Shown: positions 33,816-41,155 of the stretch, piece by piece | Layout of the letters: every line of letters begins with the position of its first letter | Position numbering within the stretch: the stretch's first letter is position 1 | IMG/VR virus record: IMGVR_UViG_3300025120_010288 | Location: 1-64,000 of that record | From: a virus | DNA length: 64,000 nt | Direction: 5' to 3' (one strand) | Translations under genes and position numbers: made by a program | Notes under the pieces: generated by a model | Database searches by the model: none | The model's input: the letters and a program-made list of their open reading frames with translations, nothing else | What the model was told of the DNA's origin: nothing

Positions 33816-34564
33816 TGAACAATTATGCTGTTCTTGGTGTACAACACGGAGCGTCTTTGGATGAAATTAAAAAAGCATACAAACGTAAAGTTATGGAACA
33901 TCATCCTGACAGAGGTGGTGATGCCGATAAGTTTCGCCAAGTAACACAAGCATATGAATCATTAACCAATAAAAGCGAGCCAATAACTCCTACATTTGGA
34001 TCAAGTCCACAGTGGGACTTAGATGATATGTTTGCTAGATTTGGCGCTCATATGAATCCACGTCATCAACAAATAGCTCGAGTATTACTACGAGTAGACC
34101 TTGAAGATGCAGTACAAGGTGGCAAACGTTTGATTAGTTTGCAAACACCACAAACCAGTAATATTGATATAGAAGTAGATTTGCCACGTGGAGTAATTGA
34201 TGGGCAAAAGATAAAATATGGTAACATTAAAGGTTTGGGGTTTGACTTAATTGTAGAATTTCGAATCAATCCAAATAAGAAATGGCAACGGGTTGGGGAT
34301 GATTTATATCTCACTATTAAACTTCCAATTTGGCAACTTATAACAGGAAGCTGTGTTAACATAATAACTATATACGGTAGACAAATAGCAGTAACAATAC
34401 CCGAACGATTCCAACCTGGCAGACAACTGCGGTTAGCCAAACAAGGTGTACATAACGAAGCTATGAGCAACACCGGAGATTTGCATTTAAAAGTTGAAGG
34501 AACTATTCCATTGAATATCCATCCCGACTTGTTAAAAGCAATCCAAGACCTATCAAACAACTAA
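33815..34564 (+). CDS. DnaJ-like co-chaperone
   Basis: 249 residues. The J domain has YAVLGV at the start and the essential HPD at residues 30-32, which stimulates DnaK ATPase. A short linker ([15 protein letters not shown]) leads to a C-terminal substrate-binding region ([37 protein letters not shown]), without the zinc-finger repeats, so it is CbpA-like. It probably works with host DnaK in virion assembly or takeover. It sits between the spanins and the ClpA-like gene. Confidence 0.9.
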   Translation: MNNYAVLGVQHGASLDEIKKAYKRKVMEHHPDRGGDADKFRQVTQAYESLTNKSEPITPTFGSSPQWDLDDMFARFGAHMNPRHQQIARVLLRVDLEDAVQGGKRLISLQTPQTSNIDIEVDLPRGVIDGQKIKYGNIKGLGFDLIVEFRINPNKKWQRVGDDLYLTIKLPIWQLITGSCVNIITIYGRQIAVTIPERFQPGRQLRLAKQGVHNEAMSNTGDLHLKVEGTIPLNIHPDLLKAIQDLSNN

Positions 34565-34567
34565 ATA
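34560..34567 (+). promoter_or_regulatory. Late-promoter-like motif ACTAAATA
   Basis: Octamer overlapping the DnaJ-like stop, 30 nt before the ClpA-like ATG; AAAGGA ribosome site follows. Confidence 0.5.
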
Positions 34568-34597
34568 TTATTATAGTAGAATAACTAAAGGACTGTT

Positions 34598-36910
34598 ATG
34601 CCAGACCAATCGAATGATATTGAACTAATTATTGAAAATGCAGTAAGATATGCTGTAGAAAAAATGCACGAATATGTAACAACCGAACACTTGTTATATA
34701 GTTTGTTGCATACACAACCGTTTAGGAAATTGCTTACACAATTTGGTGTTGATACACAAGCACTCAGCCAGGAAATTGATGCTTACATGAGCAGTTTAAC
34801 AGCCGTACAATCACAAGAAAAAATCATAAAACCAAAGAAAACAAACACAATTGAACGTGTGGTTAATCGAGCATTAACACAAGTCATGTTCCAAGGACGT
34901 AGTAGTATTACACCAATTGATTTGTATCTTAGTATAATGAGCGAAGGCAACAGCCATGCACAGTATTTTTTAATGAAGTATGGGGCAAATAACGCAACAT
35001 TCATGCAATGGTTAAACAAACAAAACAAAGGCAATGGTAACGAAATGCCAGGGCAACTTACAGAAAAAGCTGCACATGAGATATTAAATGAGTACTGTGA
35101 TAACATTACAGAAAAAGCTGCTGAAGGACTACTAGAGCCTATTATAGGACGAGACCAAGATATTGATGATATGATTGATGTATTAGCTAGAAAATTTAAA
35201 AGTAATGTGTTATTAATTGGTGACCCCGGCGTTGGTAAAACTGCACTTATTGATGGATTAAGTACTAAAATTGTAAACGATGAAGTACCTGAATACTTAC
35301 AGGGACATGATGTGTACGAACTTAATATTGGTAACTTGTTAGCAGGCAGCAAATACCGCGGTGACTTTGAAGAAAAATTAAAATATATTATAGAAGCTCT
35401 TAGTAAAAATAAAAATAGTATATTATTTATTGACGAAGCACACACTATGAGAGGGGCTGGTGCTACAGGTGGTGGCAGTGTTGATTTTGCAAACATGATT
35501 AAACCAGCACTTAGTAGAGGTACTCTTAAAGTTATTGCTAGTACTACATTTGAAGAATTTTACGAAACGTTTGAAAAAGACCGAGCATTGATGCGTAGAT
35601 TCCACAAACAAACAGTTGGGGAACCTACTCCTGAAGTTACTGAACAAATATTAATTGGCGTTAGCACAAGACTTGAACAATATCATAATGTATTAGTTGA
35701 CACTGATGCTATTATGAGTGCAGTAGAATTAAGCAACCGCTATATAACTGATAAGAAGAATCCAGATAAAAGCATTGATTTAATTGATGCAGTATGTGCT
35801 AAATTACGTGCAAAAGATTTGAAAGAAGCTACAGTAACAAAAGAAATGATTGTTGATCAAGTTAGCAGTGTTACTCAAATCAGTATAGATAGATTAGACA
35901 AAAGCAATAGCGACAAACTTACTAATCTTGAAACAAATATTAAAAGCAAGATATATGGCCAAGATACGGCAATTGACGAGATATTATCTAAAATTTATGT
36001 AAGTTTTAGTGGTATTGGAAATCCAAATCGCCCAATGGCAAGTTATCTATTTTTAGGGCCAACTGGCACAGGCAAAACTGAAGTTGCAAAACAACTAAGT
36101 GAACAATTGAGCATGCCTTTAATGAAATATGATATGAGTGAATATCAAGAAAAACATACATTAAGTACACTAATAGGTGCACCTCCTGGATATGTTGGAT
36201 TTGAAGACAGTAGTTTACAAGGTGGTAAATTAATTAGCGATATTAACAAAAATCCTTTTAGTATTTTGTTGTTTGATGAAATTGAAAAAGCTCATCCAGA
36301 TGTTACTAATATATTGTTGCAAATGTTAGACGAAGGAAATATTACCAGCAACAACGGAAAAGCCGTAAGTTGTAAAAATTGTTTAATTATACTTACAAGT
36401 AACTTAGGTGCGGCCGCAAGCGAACGAAACAACATTGGATTTGGGAATCAAGAAAAGACCGGTGAAGACGATAAAGCTATGAAACAATTTTTTAAGCCTG
36501 AATTTAGAAATAGGATTGATAGCATATGTAAATTTGATCATCTAAGTGAATTAAGTATTAAAAAGATTGTAGTTAAATTTTTAAATGAATTACGTGAGTC
36601 ATTAAGTGACAAAAAAATTAAACTTGATATATCAGAAACTGCGATAGATTATATAGCAACTAGTGGTTATGACAAGAAGATGGGTGCAAGACCACTTAGT
36701 AGAAAAATTGACAGTCTGGTGCGAGTCCCGTTAAGTAAAAGAATACTGTTTAATAATCTTCAAGATACTATTATAAAGATAGACTTTGTTGATGGTGACA
36801 TAGTATTTGAAGAAAAAGAATTATCTACTGTGGATTTAGAACCAGTAGTTGGTTCTGTAGACCAATCAGGATATATAGTAATTGACCGTTTTAAACCTAA
36901 AGATCAATAA
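34598..36910 (+). CDS. ClpA-like AAA+ unfoldase
   Basis: 770 residues, ClpA size. N-domain ~1-145 (ENAVRYAVEKMHEYVTTEHLL). First AAA module: Walker A GDPGVGKTA from residue 208 and LFIDEAHTMRGAG. Second module: Walker A GPTGTGKTE from 487, LLFDEIEKAHPD, and LDEGNITSNNGK. No ClpB-type coiled-coil middle domain. A tripeptide I613-G614-F615 after the second-module sensor strand sits where ClpA/ClpX carry the IGL/IGF loop that docks ClpP. With a phage ClpP at 59533 a complete phage protease is possible. Late-type motif upstream. Confidence 0.9.
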   Translation: MPDQSNDIELIIENAVRYAVEKMHEYVTTEHLLYSLLHTQPFRKLLTQFGVDTQALSQEIDAYMSSLTAVQSQEKIIKPKKTNTIERVVNRALTQVMFQGRSSITPIDLYLSIMSEGNSHAQYFLMKYGANNATFMQWLNKQNKGNGNEMPGQLTEKAAHEILNEYCDNITEKAAEGLLEPIIGRDQDIDDMIDVLARKFKSNVLLIGDPGVGKTALIDGLSTKIVNDEVPEYLQGHDVYELNIGNLLAGSKYRGDFEEKLKYIIEALSKNKNSILFIDEAHTMRGAGATGGGSVDFANMIKPALSRGTLKVIASTTFEEFYETFEKDRALMRRFHKQTVGEPTPEVTEQILIGVSTRLEQYHNVLVDTDAIMSAVELSNRYITDKKNPDKSIDLIDAVCAKLRAKDLKEATVTKEMIVDQVSSVTQISIDRLDKSNSDKLTNLETNIKSKIYGQDTAIDEILSKIYVSFSGIGNPNRPMASYLFLGPTGTGKTEVAKQLSEQLSMPLMKYDMSEYQEKHTLSTLIGAPPGYVGFEDSSLQGGKLISDINKNPFSILLFDEIEKAHPDVTNILLQMLDEGNITSNNGKAVSCKNCLIILTSNLGAAASERNNIGFGNQEKTGEDDKAMKQFFKPEFRNRIDSICKFDHLSELSIKKIVVKFLNELRESLSDKKIKLDISETAIDYIATSGYDKKMGARPLSRKIDSLVRVPLSKRILFNNLQDTIIKIDFVDGDIVFEEKELSTVDLEPVVGSVDQSGYIVIDRFKPKDQ

Positions 36911-36995
36911 GTGCAATACAAATAAGCTATATTTTAATCAATATCGGTATTGTCTGAGTTTTGATTTAATAGGGATCCAGTGCCTGCGAAACATC

Positions 36996-37598
36996 ATGCA
37001 AGTGCGTGATCAAACACAAATAAATAATTTTATTTTAACCAGTGTTGCGGAATACGCTCGAGGTCGCAAAGAAGGACCTTACTATCACGAACCCAAGCAT
37101 CCTAAGTTTGAAATTGGTCATGCAGACAACAAATGTTTGTTAAAGTTTGGTAACCGTTTGTATCAAAACAAAGGCAAAGTACACTTTAAAATTGTTTACG
37201 AATCAGGTGCATATGTATATGGAAATAATCTTATTGAATTAGCCGAATTGTTTGATGACACTTGTGCATTAGTTACTAATATAAGAGAAAGCGTAGTTAC
37301 AAGGCCTAGAGATTCTTTTGTATGTAGGCATAGTCTTCATAATTTACGCAGTTACTTTAAAGAACAACGAATAAACAGCAAAACAAAATCAAGCATTACA
37401 ACATATTTTAGAACTCAAGATACAAAAACTATAACACTTAGCAAAAGTATGTCAGAATTTTTAGATAGCCCACAACAGTTATGGATTGAAAGACATTACT
37501 TTTTTGATTATACAAACGCAAGCATTTTAAACATGTTAGAGTTTGCATATCCAAATTTAATTAGAGAGACAATGATAAAACATAAGGTAAATAGTTGA
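36996..37598 (+). CDS. Hypothetical phage protein, 200 aa
   Basis: Start set at ATG 36996, giving a protein that begins MQVRDQTQINNF; a longer in-frame reading into the clp gene is unlikely. Basic and aromatic-rich (RGRKEGPYYHEPKHPKF, KFGNRLYQNKGK). No recognised family. The 85 bp gap before it has no convincing promoter. Overlaps the next gene by four bases. Confidence 0.6.
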   Translation: MQVRDQTQINNFILTSVAEYARGRKEGPYYHEPKHPKFEIGHADNKCLLKFGNRLYQNKGKVHFKIVYESGAYVYGNNLIELAELFDDTCALVTNIRESVVTRPRDSFVCRHSLHNLRSYFKEQRINSKTKSSITTYFRTQDTKTITLSKSMSEFLDSPQQLWIERHYFFDYTNASILNMLEFAYPNLIRETMIKHKVNS

Positions 37599-37780
37599 CT
37601 ATGGCAAAGATACAAGAACAAATACTGATTATAAAGTTAAGCAAATTGGTTAAAGACGATTCCAATTCTGGAAATGTAGTAGCCGATACCGATGGGTTGA
37701 TTGGAACACTTGAGCAAGTGGCACAAGAACTAGTTGACAAAGACATCATAGTCGAAGTAGAGACGGTAGAACAGCAATGA
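37595..37780 (+). CDS. Hypothetical protein, 61 aa
   Basis: TTG start at 37595 is supported by AAGG seven nt upstream and by overlap with the previous stop; ATG 37601 is the alternative. Short helical and beta-type sequence (EQILIIKLSKLVKDD, DKDIIVEVETVEQQ). Function unknown. ATGA overlap with the next gene. Confidence 0.6.
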   Translation: MTMAKIQEQILIIKLSKLVKDDSNSGNVVADTDGLIGTLEQVAQELVDKDIIVEVETVEQQ

Positions 37781-38142
37781 AAACAACAACTTTACAATTA
37801 TTACCTACAACATCGTTTGGCACGCCCAGCGGTAATTACGATGGCAGTAGTGTTGATTGGGAAGGTGATCGAGCAAAAGCTGCTGCATATTATGTACGAG
37901 GTGGCGGACTTCAAACTGTTGCTTATTTCTTAACTGGATTTGTTGGAACTATTAATTGTCAAGGCAGTGTAGCAACAGATCCAACCACAGATGCTGATTG
38001 GTTTATAGTTGACACGTACACTGCAAGTAGCACAACAACTTCAAATTTTAGCAAAAACATAAACGGAAACCTGAGTTGGCTTAGAGCTGAAGTCAAAGAC
38101 TTTAGTGCTGGCAGTATTCAAAAATTAATGGTATCTTATTAA
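37777..38142 (+). CDS. Probable structural beta protein, 121 aa
   Basis: Gly/Ser/Thr-rich, no Lys-rich or catalytic motifs, with ALTERNATING beta-type segments (AAAYYVRGGGLQTVAYFLTG, ADWFIVDTYTAS). Resembles small phage decoration or fibre-tip proteins in composition. It is coupled to the genes on both sides. Role not known. Confidence 0.6.
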   Translation: MKTTTLQLLPTTSFGTPSGNYDGSSVDWEGDRAKAAAYYVRGGGLQTVAYFLTGFVGTINCQGSVATDPTTDADWFIVDTYTASSTTTSNFSKNINGNLSWLRAEVKDFSAGSIQKLMVSY

Positions 38143-38580
38143 ATGACCCCACAAACGTGTAACATTCGTTTCCAAACTCGAGCAACGGGATTGGGACTAA
38201 CCCTTACTATAAAACTTAACGATGAAGTAATTAAAACTTTTGAAGAAACTCCAGTTGAATGGACTGAGGTATTTTATAGCTTTCCTGACGAAGATAAGCC
38301 ATATAAACTTGTTATTGAAATGAGTGGCAAAACAGATGACCATACTGTGCTGGATGACGATGGTAATATTATGTTAGACTCGCTTATTGAAATCAAAGAT
38401 ATGTCACTTGATGAAATAGAGTTAGGATTTGTATTCAGTGAACAAGCAAAGTATCATCACAACGGTAATGGCTACACAGAATGGCAAGAAGAAGAATTCC
38501 ACGGCATAATGGGATGTAATGGCTACGTTGAAATGAACTTTACAGGACCAGTGTATCTGTGGTTACTAGAAAACATGTAA
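38143..38580 (+). CDS. Hypothetical beta-sandwich-like protein, 145 aa
   Basis: Starts directly after the previous stop. Beta-rich and acidic (LTLTIKLNDEVIKTFEE, YKLVIEMSGKTDDH), ending with EFHGIMGCNGYVEMNFTGPVYLWLL. Composition is like carbohydrate-binding or decoration domains and like the 94 aa protein at 44444, which shares the small-ligand-like YEIEFESW style. No family is assigned. Confidence 0.6.
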   Translation: MTPQTCNIRFQTRATGLGLTLTIKLNDEVIKTFEETPVEWTEVFYSFPDEDKPYKLVIEMSGKTDDHTVLDDDGNIMLDSLIEIKDMSLDEIELGFVFSEQAKYHHNGNGYTEWQEEEFHGIMGCNGYVEMNFTGPVYLWLLENM

Positions 38581-38586
38581 GATTAA

Positions 38587-38594
38587 AATAAATA
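38587..38594 (+). promoter_or_regulatory. Late-promoter-like motif AATAAATA, leaderless geometry
   Basis: Octamer ends 5 nt before the ATG at 38600 with no Shine-Dalgarno. Same spacing as at 21847, 44202 and 44444. Confidence 0.6.
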
Positions 38595-38599
38595 GTATT

Positions 38600-39652
38600 A
38601 TGAAAAAGTTAGTTATTATACCAGGTGGGTTTCATCCGTTTCATGCAGGACATATGAGCTTGTATAATGCAGCCAAGAGTGCATTTCCCAGTGCAGATGT
38701 GTATGTTGCTGCAACAAATGACAAAAGCACAAGACCGTTTCCTTTTAAATTGAAAAAGATGTTGGCTATTGCCGCTGGTGTTCCTGCTAACAGATTCATA
38801 CAAGTTAAATCACCTTTTAGAAGTCAAGAAATCACACAACATTACGATCCTAAAACTACGCAATTAATATATGTACGCAGTGAAAAAGACAAAACTGAAC
38901 AGCCTGTACCAGGTGGAAACAAAAAAGACGGATCGCCCAGTTACTTACAACCGTATTCACGCACAGGCCGTAAAGCTATGGATGAGTTTGCATACATGAC
39001 TTACATGCCAGTTGAGCAATTTGGACCTGGTATGACCAGTGCTACTGAAATACGTACTAAGTGGCCCGACATGCGTAATGATCAAAAACTTAATCTAGTA
39101 GGTGTACTTTATCCAAATTATGCTAATAACGAAAAACAATTACAAAAGTTAGTTGACATTATTGATCAAGTGCTTGGTAAACAAGTAGATGAAAGAAAAC
39201 TCACTGGTGCAGAAAAACGTAGTAAAGAAGTAAACTTTAAAAAACTAAAACCAGAACTTGATGACTTTAAGAAACGCTATGGCAAAGATGCAGAAAGTGT
39301 AATGCATGCTGTTGCAACAAAACAAGCAAAAGCAAAAAATGAAGATGTTGCAAACGAAGCCACTATGGCAAATACTGACGATGGTATACTAGTATATCCT
39401 GATGGTGGACTAGGTGGTTATTCTCCTGAGGGACTTGAACGTGCTGTAATACGACATTTTGAAGAAGTGCTTGCACAAGCTAAGTCTGGCAATTTAGATA
39501 ATGTTAATTACTTACTGTACAAAGGTGGAGTAATTGAAAGCAAACTCAAAGCATTGCGCCAATGGCAAGATTGGCTTGAAAAACGTGGCAAACGTCCACT
39601 AGCTAAAAGCAAGACATATGATCTTGCAAACGAAGATTACTTAGATGAATAA
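38600..39652 (+). CDS. HxGH nucleotidyltransferase domain fused to a phage C-terminal region
   Basis: 350 residues. The N-terminal half is a nucleotidyltransferase: PGGFHPFHAGH with H15 and H18, DVYVAATND, and a SATEIRTKWP motif near 150 (ISxTxIR-like). The C-terminal half (EKRSKEVNFKKLKPELDDFKKR, NEDVANEAT) is helical, Lys/Glu-rich and of a type seen in virion-associated proteins of marine T4-like phages. It may be packaged. Start codon lies at a late-type promoter with no ribosome site. Substrate unknown; an NAD or phospholipid-head-group link is only a guess. Confidence 0.7.
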   Translation: MKKLVIIPGGFHPFHAGHMSLYNAAKSAFPSADVYVAATNDKSTRPFPFKLKKMLAIAAGVPANRFIQVKSPFRSQEITQHYDPKTTQLIYVRSEKDKTEQPVPGGNKKDGSPSYLQPYSRTGRKAMDEFAYMTYMPVEQFGPGMTSATEIRTKWPDMRNDQKLNLVGVLYPNYANNEKQLQKLVDIIDQVLGKQVDERKLTGAEKRSKEVNFKKLKPELDDFKKRYGKDAESVMHAVATKQAKAKNEDVANEATMANTDDGILVYPDGGLGGYSPEGLERAVIRHFEEVLAQAKSGNLDNVNYLLYKGGVIESKLKALRQWQDWLEKRGKRPLAKSKTYDLANEDYLDE

Positions 39653-39906
39653 TGTCACCAAGTACTCTGATAGAAATCCTCCAGGAATGGCGTAAAGAAC
39701 GCAACAAACACTCCAACAAAACTTTCAAACAATGGTTAAAACATGTAGGCGGCCTTTGGGTGTCCAAAGAAGAATGGGCAAAGCTAGGGCGTTGGGAGAC
39801 ATGGCGTCCAGCTGTTAAAGATACAGGTAACAAATTAGGAAAATTATTCATAGTAAAAGTAGGAACAGTAATAATTTTAATACTATGGGTGACATTTTTC
39901 TCTTGA
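39652..39906 (+). CDS. Hypothetical membrane protein, 84 aa
   Basis: TAATG overlap with the previous gene. Basic, Trp-rich N-terminal region (WKHVGG-like KQWLKHVGGLWVSKEEW) and one C-terminal membrane helix (residues ~66-82). A tail-anchored small protein of unknown role. Its stop codon overlaps the -35 of the tRNA promoter. Confidence 0.6.
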   Translation: MSPSTLIEILQEWRKERNKHSNKTFKQWLKHVGGLWVSKEEWAKLGRWETWRPAVKDTGNKLGKLFIVKVGTVIILILWVTFFS

Positions 39907-39931
39907 CATTGTTATTAATGTGTCATATAAT
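39903..39931 (+). promoter_or_regulatory. Perfect-consensus sigma70 promoter for tRNA-Gly
   Basis: -35 TTGACA at 39903-39908 and -10 TATAAT at 39926-39931, 17 bp spacer. The tRNA begins 13 nt downstream. Confidence 0.88.
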
Positions 39932-39943
39932 AATATAGAATAA

Positions 39944-40017
39944 GCGGGTGTCGTATAATGGTATTACCTGAGATTTCCAATCTCATGACAGGAGTTCGAT
40001 TCTCCTCACCCGCTCCA
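39944..40017 (+). tRNA. tRNA-Gly (anticodon TCC), CCA encoded
   Basis: 71 nt body plus encoded CCA (40015-40017). Acceptor stem GCGGGTG/CACCCGC pairs perfectly, the anticodon stem TGAGA/TCTCA encloses loop TTTCCAA with anticodon TCC, and the T arm GGAG-TTCGATT-CTCC is canonical. It reads GGA and related glycine codons, which this AT-rich genome uses often. Driven by a perfect promoter. Confidence 0.92.
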
Positions 40018-40048
40018 ACTATAAATTTATCCCGTACCAGTTATGCAG

Positions 40049-40056
40049 TGTAAATA
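40049..40056 (+). promoter_or_regulatory. Late-promoter-like motif TGTAAATA
   Basis: Octamer between tRNA-Gly and the glycosyltransferase, 31 nt before the ATG at 40088; AGAGGA site follows. Confidence 0.45.
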
Positions 40057-40087
40057 TGCATAGTGTCACAACATATTAGAGGATTAT

Positions 40088-41023
40088 ATGCCAAGTACAA
40101 CCAAAACAATACCTACAGATGAATTTGAACAAGCCGAAGAGGGCATTAAACAGTCAGAACAAACTGGTAATCAAGTAACAGTTGATGTTGACTATTTAAG
40201 AACTACTAAAATACATATTTGTATGCCATGTTACGGAGGACAGTTAACCGAATCAGCATTTATGAGTTATATTCGATTTGCTAATACATGTCGACAACTT
40301 GACATTGATTGGACAATGGAAACACTAACAAATGAAAGTTTGATTTGTCGGGCTCGTAATACATTAGTTTCACGTTTCTTGTCTAACCCAGACAGCACTC
40401 ATTTAATGTTTATTGATGCTGACATTGGGTGGGAGCCTTGGCATTTATTAGCACTACTTGATCACAGGAAAGATGTAATTGGTGGGCTATATCCAATGAA
40501 AACCCTTCCCATTAAATGGGTTGTAAATGGGTTTGAAGGAGCAGAAATTGATGGTAACTTACAGGAAGTAAGTAAAACCGGCACTGGCTTTATGCTAATT
40601 AAACGTGATGTATTTGAGAAATTAAATCATCACAAGAGTGTTATTCCATTCAAAAACGACATTGGCCTAGACCCAGCACTGGACCAACATCTCAAAACAT
40701 ATTTTACTACAGAAGTACGTGACAATCGATACTATAGTGAAGATTGGACCTTTTGTGAAAACTTCCGAGACATTGGCGGAAAAATTTGGATTGACAAACG
40801 AGTGTTGTTATCACATACTGGTACTTTTGTATATGACTTTAAAACACAGCCAAAAATTTATCAAGCTCTAAAAGAACTTGAGGCAAACAATCAAATTACA
40901 AAACTACAACCAGCAGAAGAATCTGACCAAGAAGAAGCAATTTCAGAAAAACCTGAGATTGGTGACGTTGCTCCTATATTATCTGCTACTAACAAAAAGA
41001 AAACAAAGACAAAGCCCGCGTGA
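40088..41023 (+). CDS. GT-A fold glycosyltransferase-like protein
   Basis: 311 residues. KIHICMPCYGGQL near residue 38, then LMFIDADIGWEPWH near 105 with the DxD metal motif, and GGLYP plus TGTGFMLIKRDVF, the usual core of GT-A enzymes. The C-terminal ~50 residues are a Glu/Lys-rich tail (EESDQEEAIS). It may decorate virion proteins, phage DNA or host surface sugars; donors and acceptors cannot be told. It lies between the two tRNAs. Confidence 0.75.
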   Translation: MPSTTKTIPTDEFEQAEEGIKQSEQTGNQVTVDVDYLRTTKIHICMPCYGGQLTESAFMSYIRFANTCRQLDIDWTMETLTNESLICRARNTLVSRFLSNPDSTHLMFIDADIGWEPWHLLALLDHRKDVIGGLYPMKTLPIKWVVNGFEGAEIDGNLQEVSKTGTGFMLIKRDVFEKLNHHKSVIPFKNDIGLDPALDQHLKTYFTTEVRDNRYYSEDWTFCENFRDIGGKIWIDKRVLLSHTGTFVYDFKTQPKIYQALKELEANNQITKLQPAEESDQEEAISEKPEIGDVAPILSATNKKKTKTKPA

Positions 41024-41029
41024 AAGATA

Positions 41030-41106
41030 CTGCCCTTAGCTCAGCTGGATAGAGCAAGTGCCTTCTAAGCACTAGGTCGGAGGTTCGAATCCCTCAGGGC
41101 AGGCCA
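41030..41106 (+). tRNA. tRNA-Arg (anticodon TCT), CCA encoded
   Basis: 74 nt body plus CCA (41104-41106). Acceptor CTGCCCT/AGGGCAG, D stem GCTC/GAGC and anticodon stem AGTGC/GCACT are all perfect, with loop CTTCTAA and anticodon TCT reading AGA/AGG. The layout is like E. coli tRNA-Arg(UCU). The T stem GGAGG/CCCTC has one A-C mismatch and one G-T wobble, so it is slightly degraded or needs modification. No own promoter seen; it probably reads from upstream. Confidence 0.85.
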
Positions 41107-41140
41107 ATTTGACTCTTCAGTTCATGCATTTTAGATCTAA

Positions 41141-41148
41141 GGTAAATA
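41141..41148 (+). promoter_or_regulatory. Late-promoter-like motif GGTAAATA near start codon
   Basis: Octamer ends 7 nt before the ATG at 41156 with no ribosome site, close to the leaderless geometry seen elsewhere. Confidence 0.55.
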
Positions 41149-41155
41149 TGTTACA

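Noticed and set aside
34783-35496. Long minus-strand ORF (237 codons) opposite the ClpA-like gene
   Set aside because: Serine/proline-rich shadow of a clear coding frame, with no ribosome site or motif.
36882-36995. TTGACC at 36882 as a promoter for the gene at 36996
   Set aside because: No acceptable -10 box 16-18 bp downstream; the sequence codes for the ClpA-like C-terminus.
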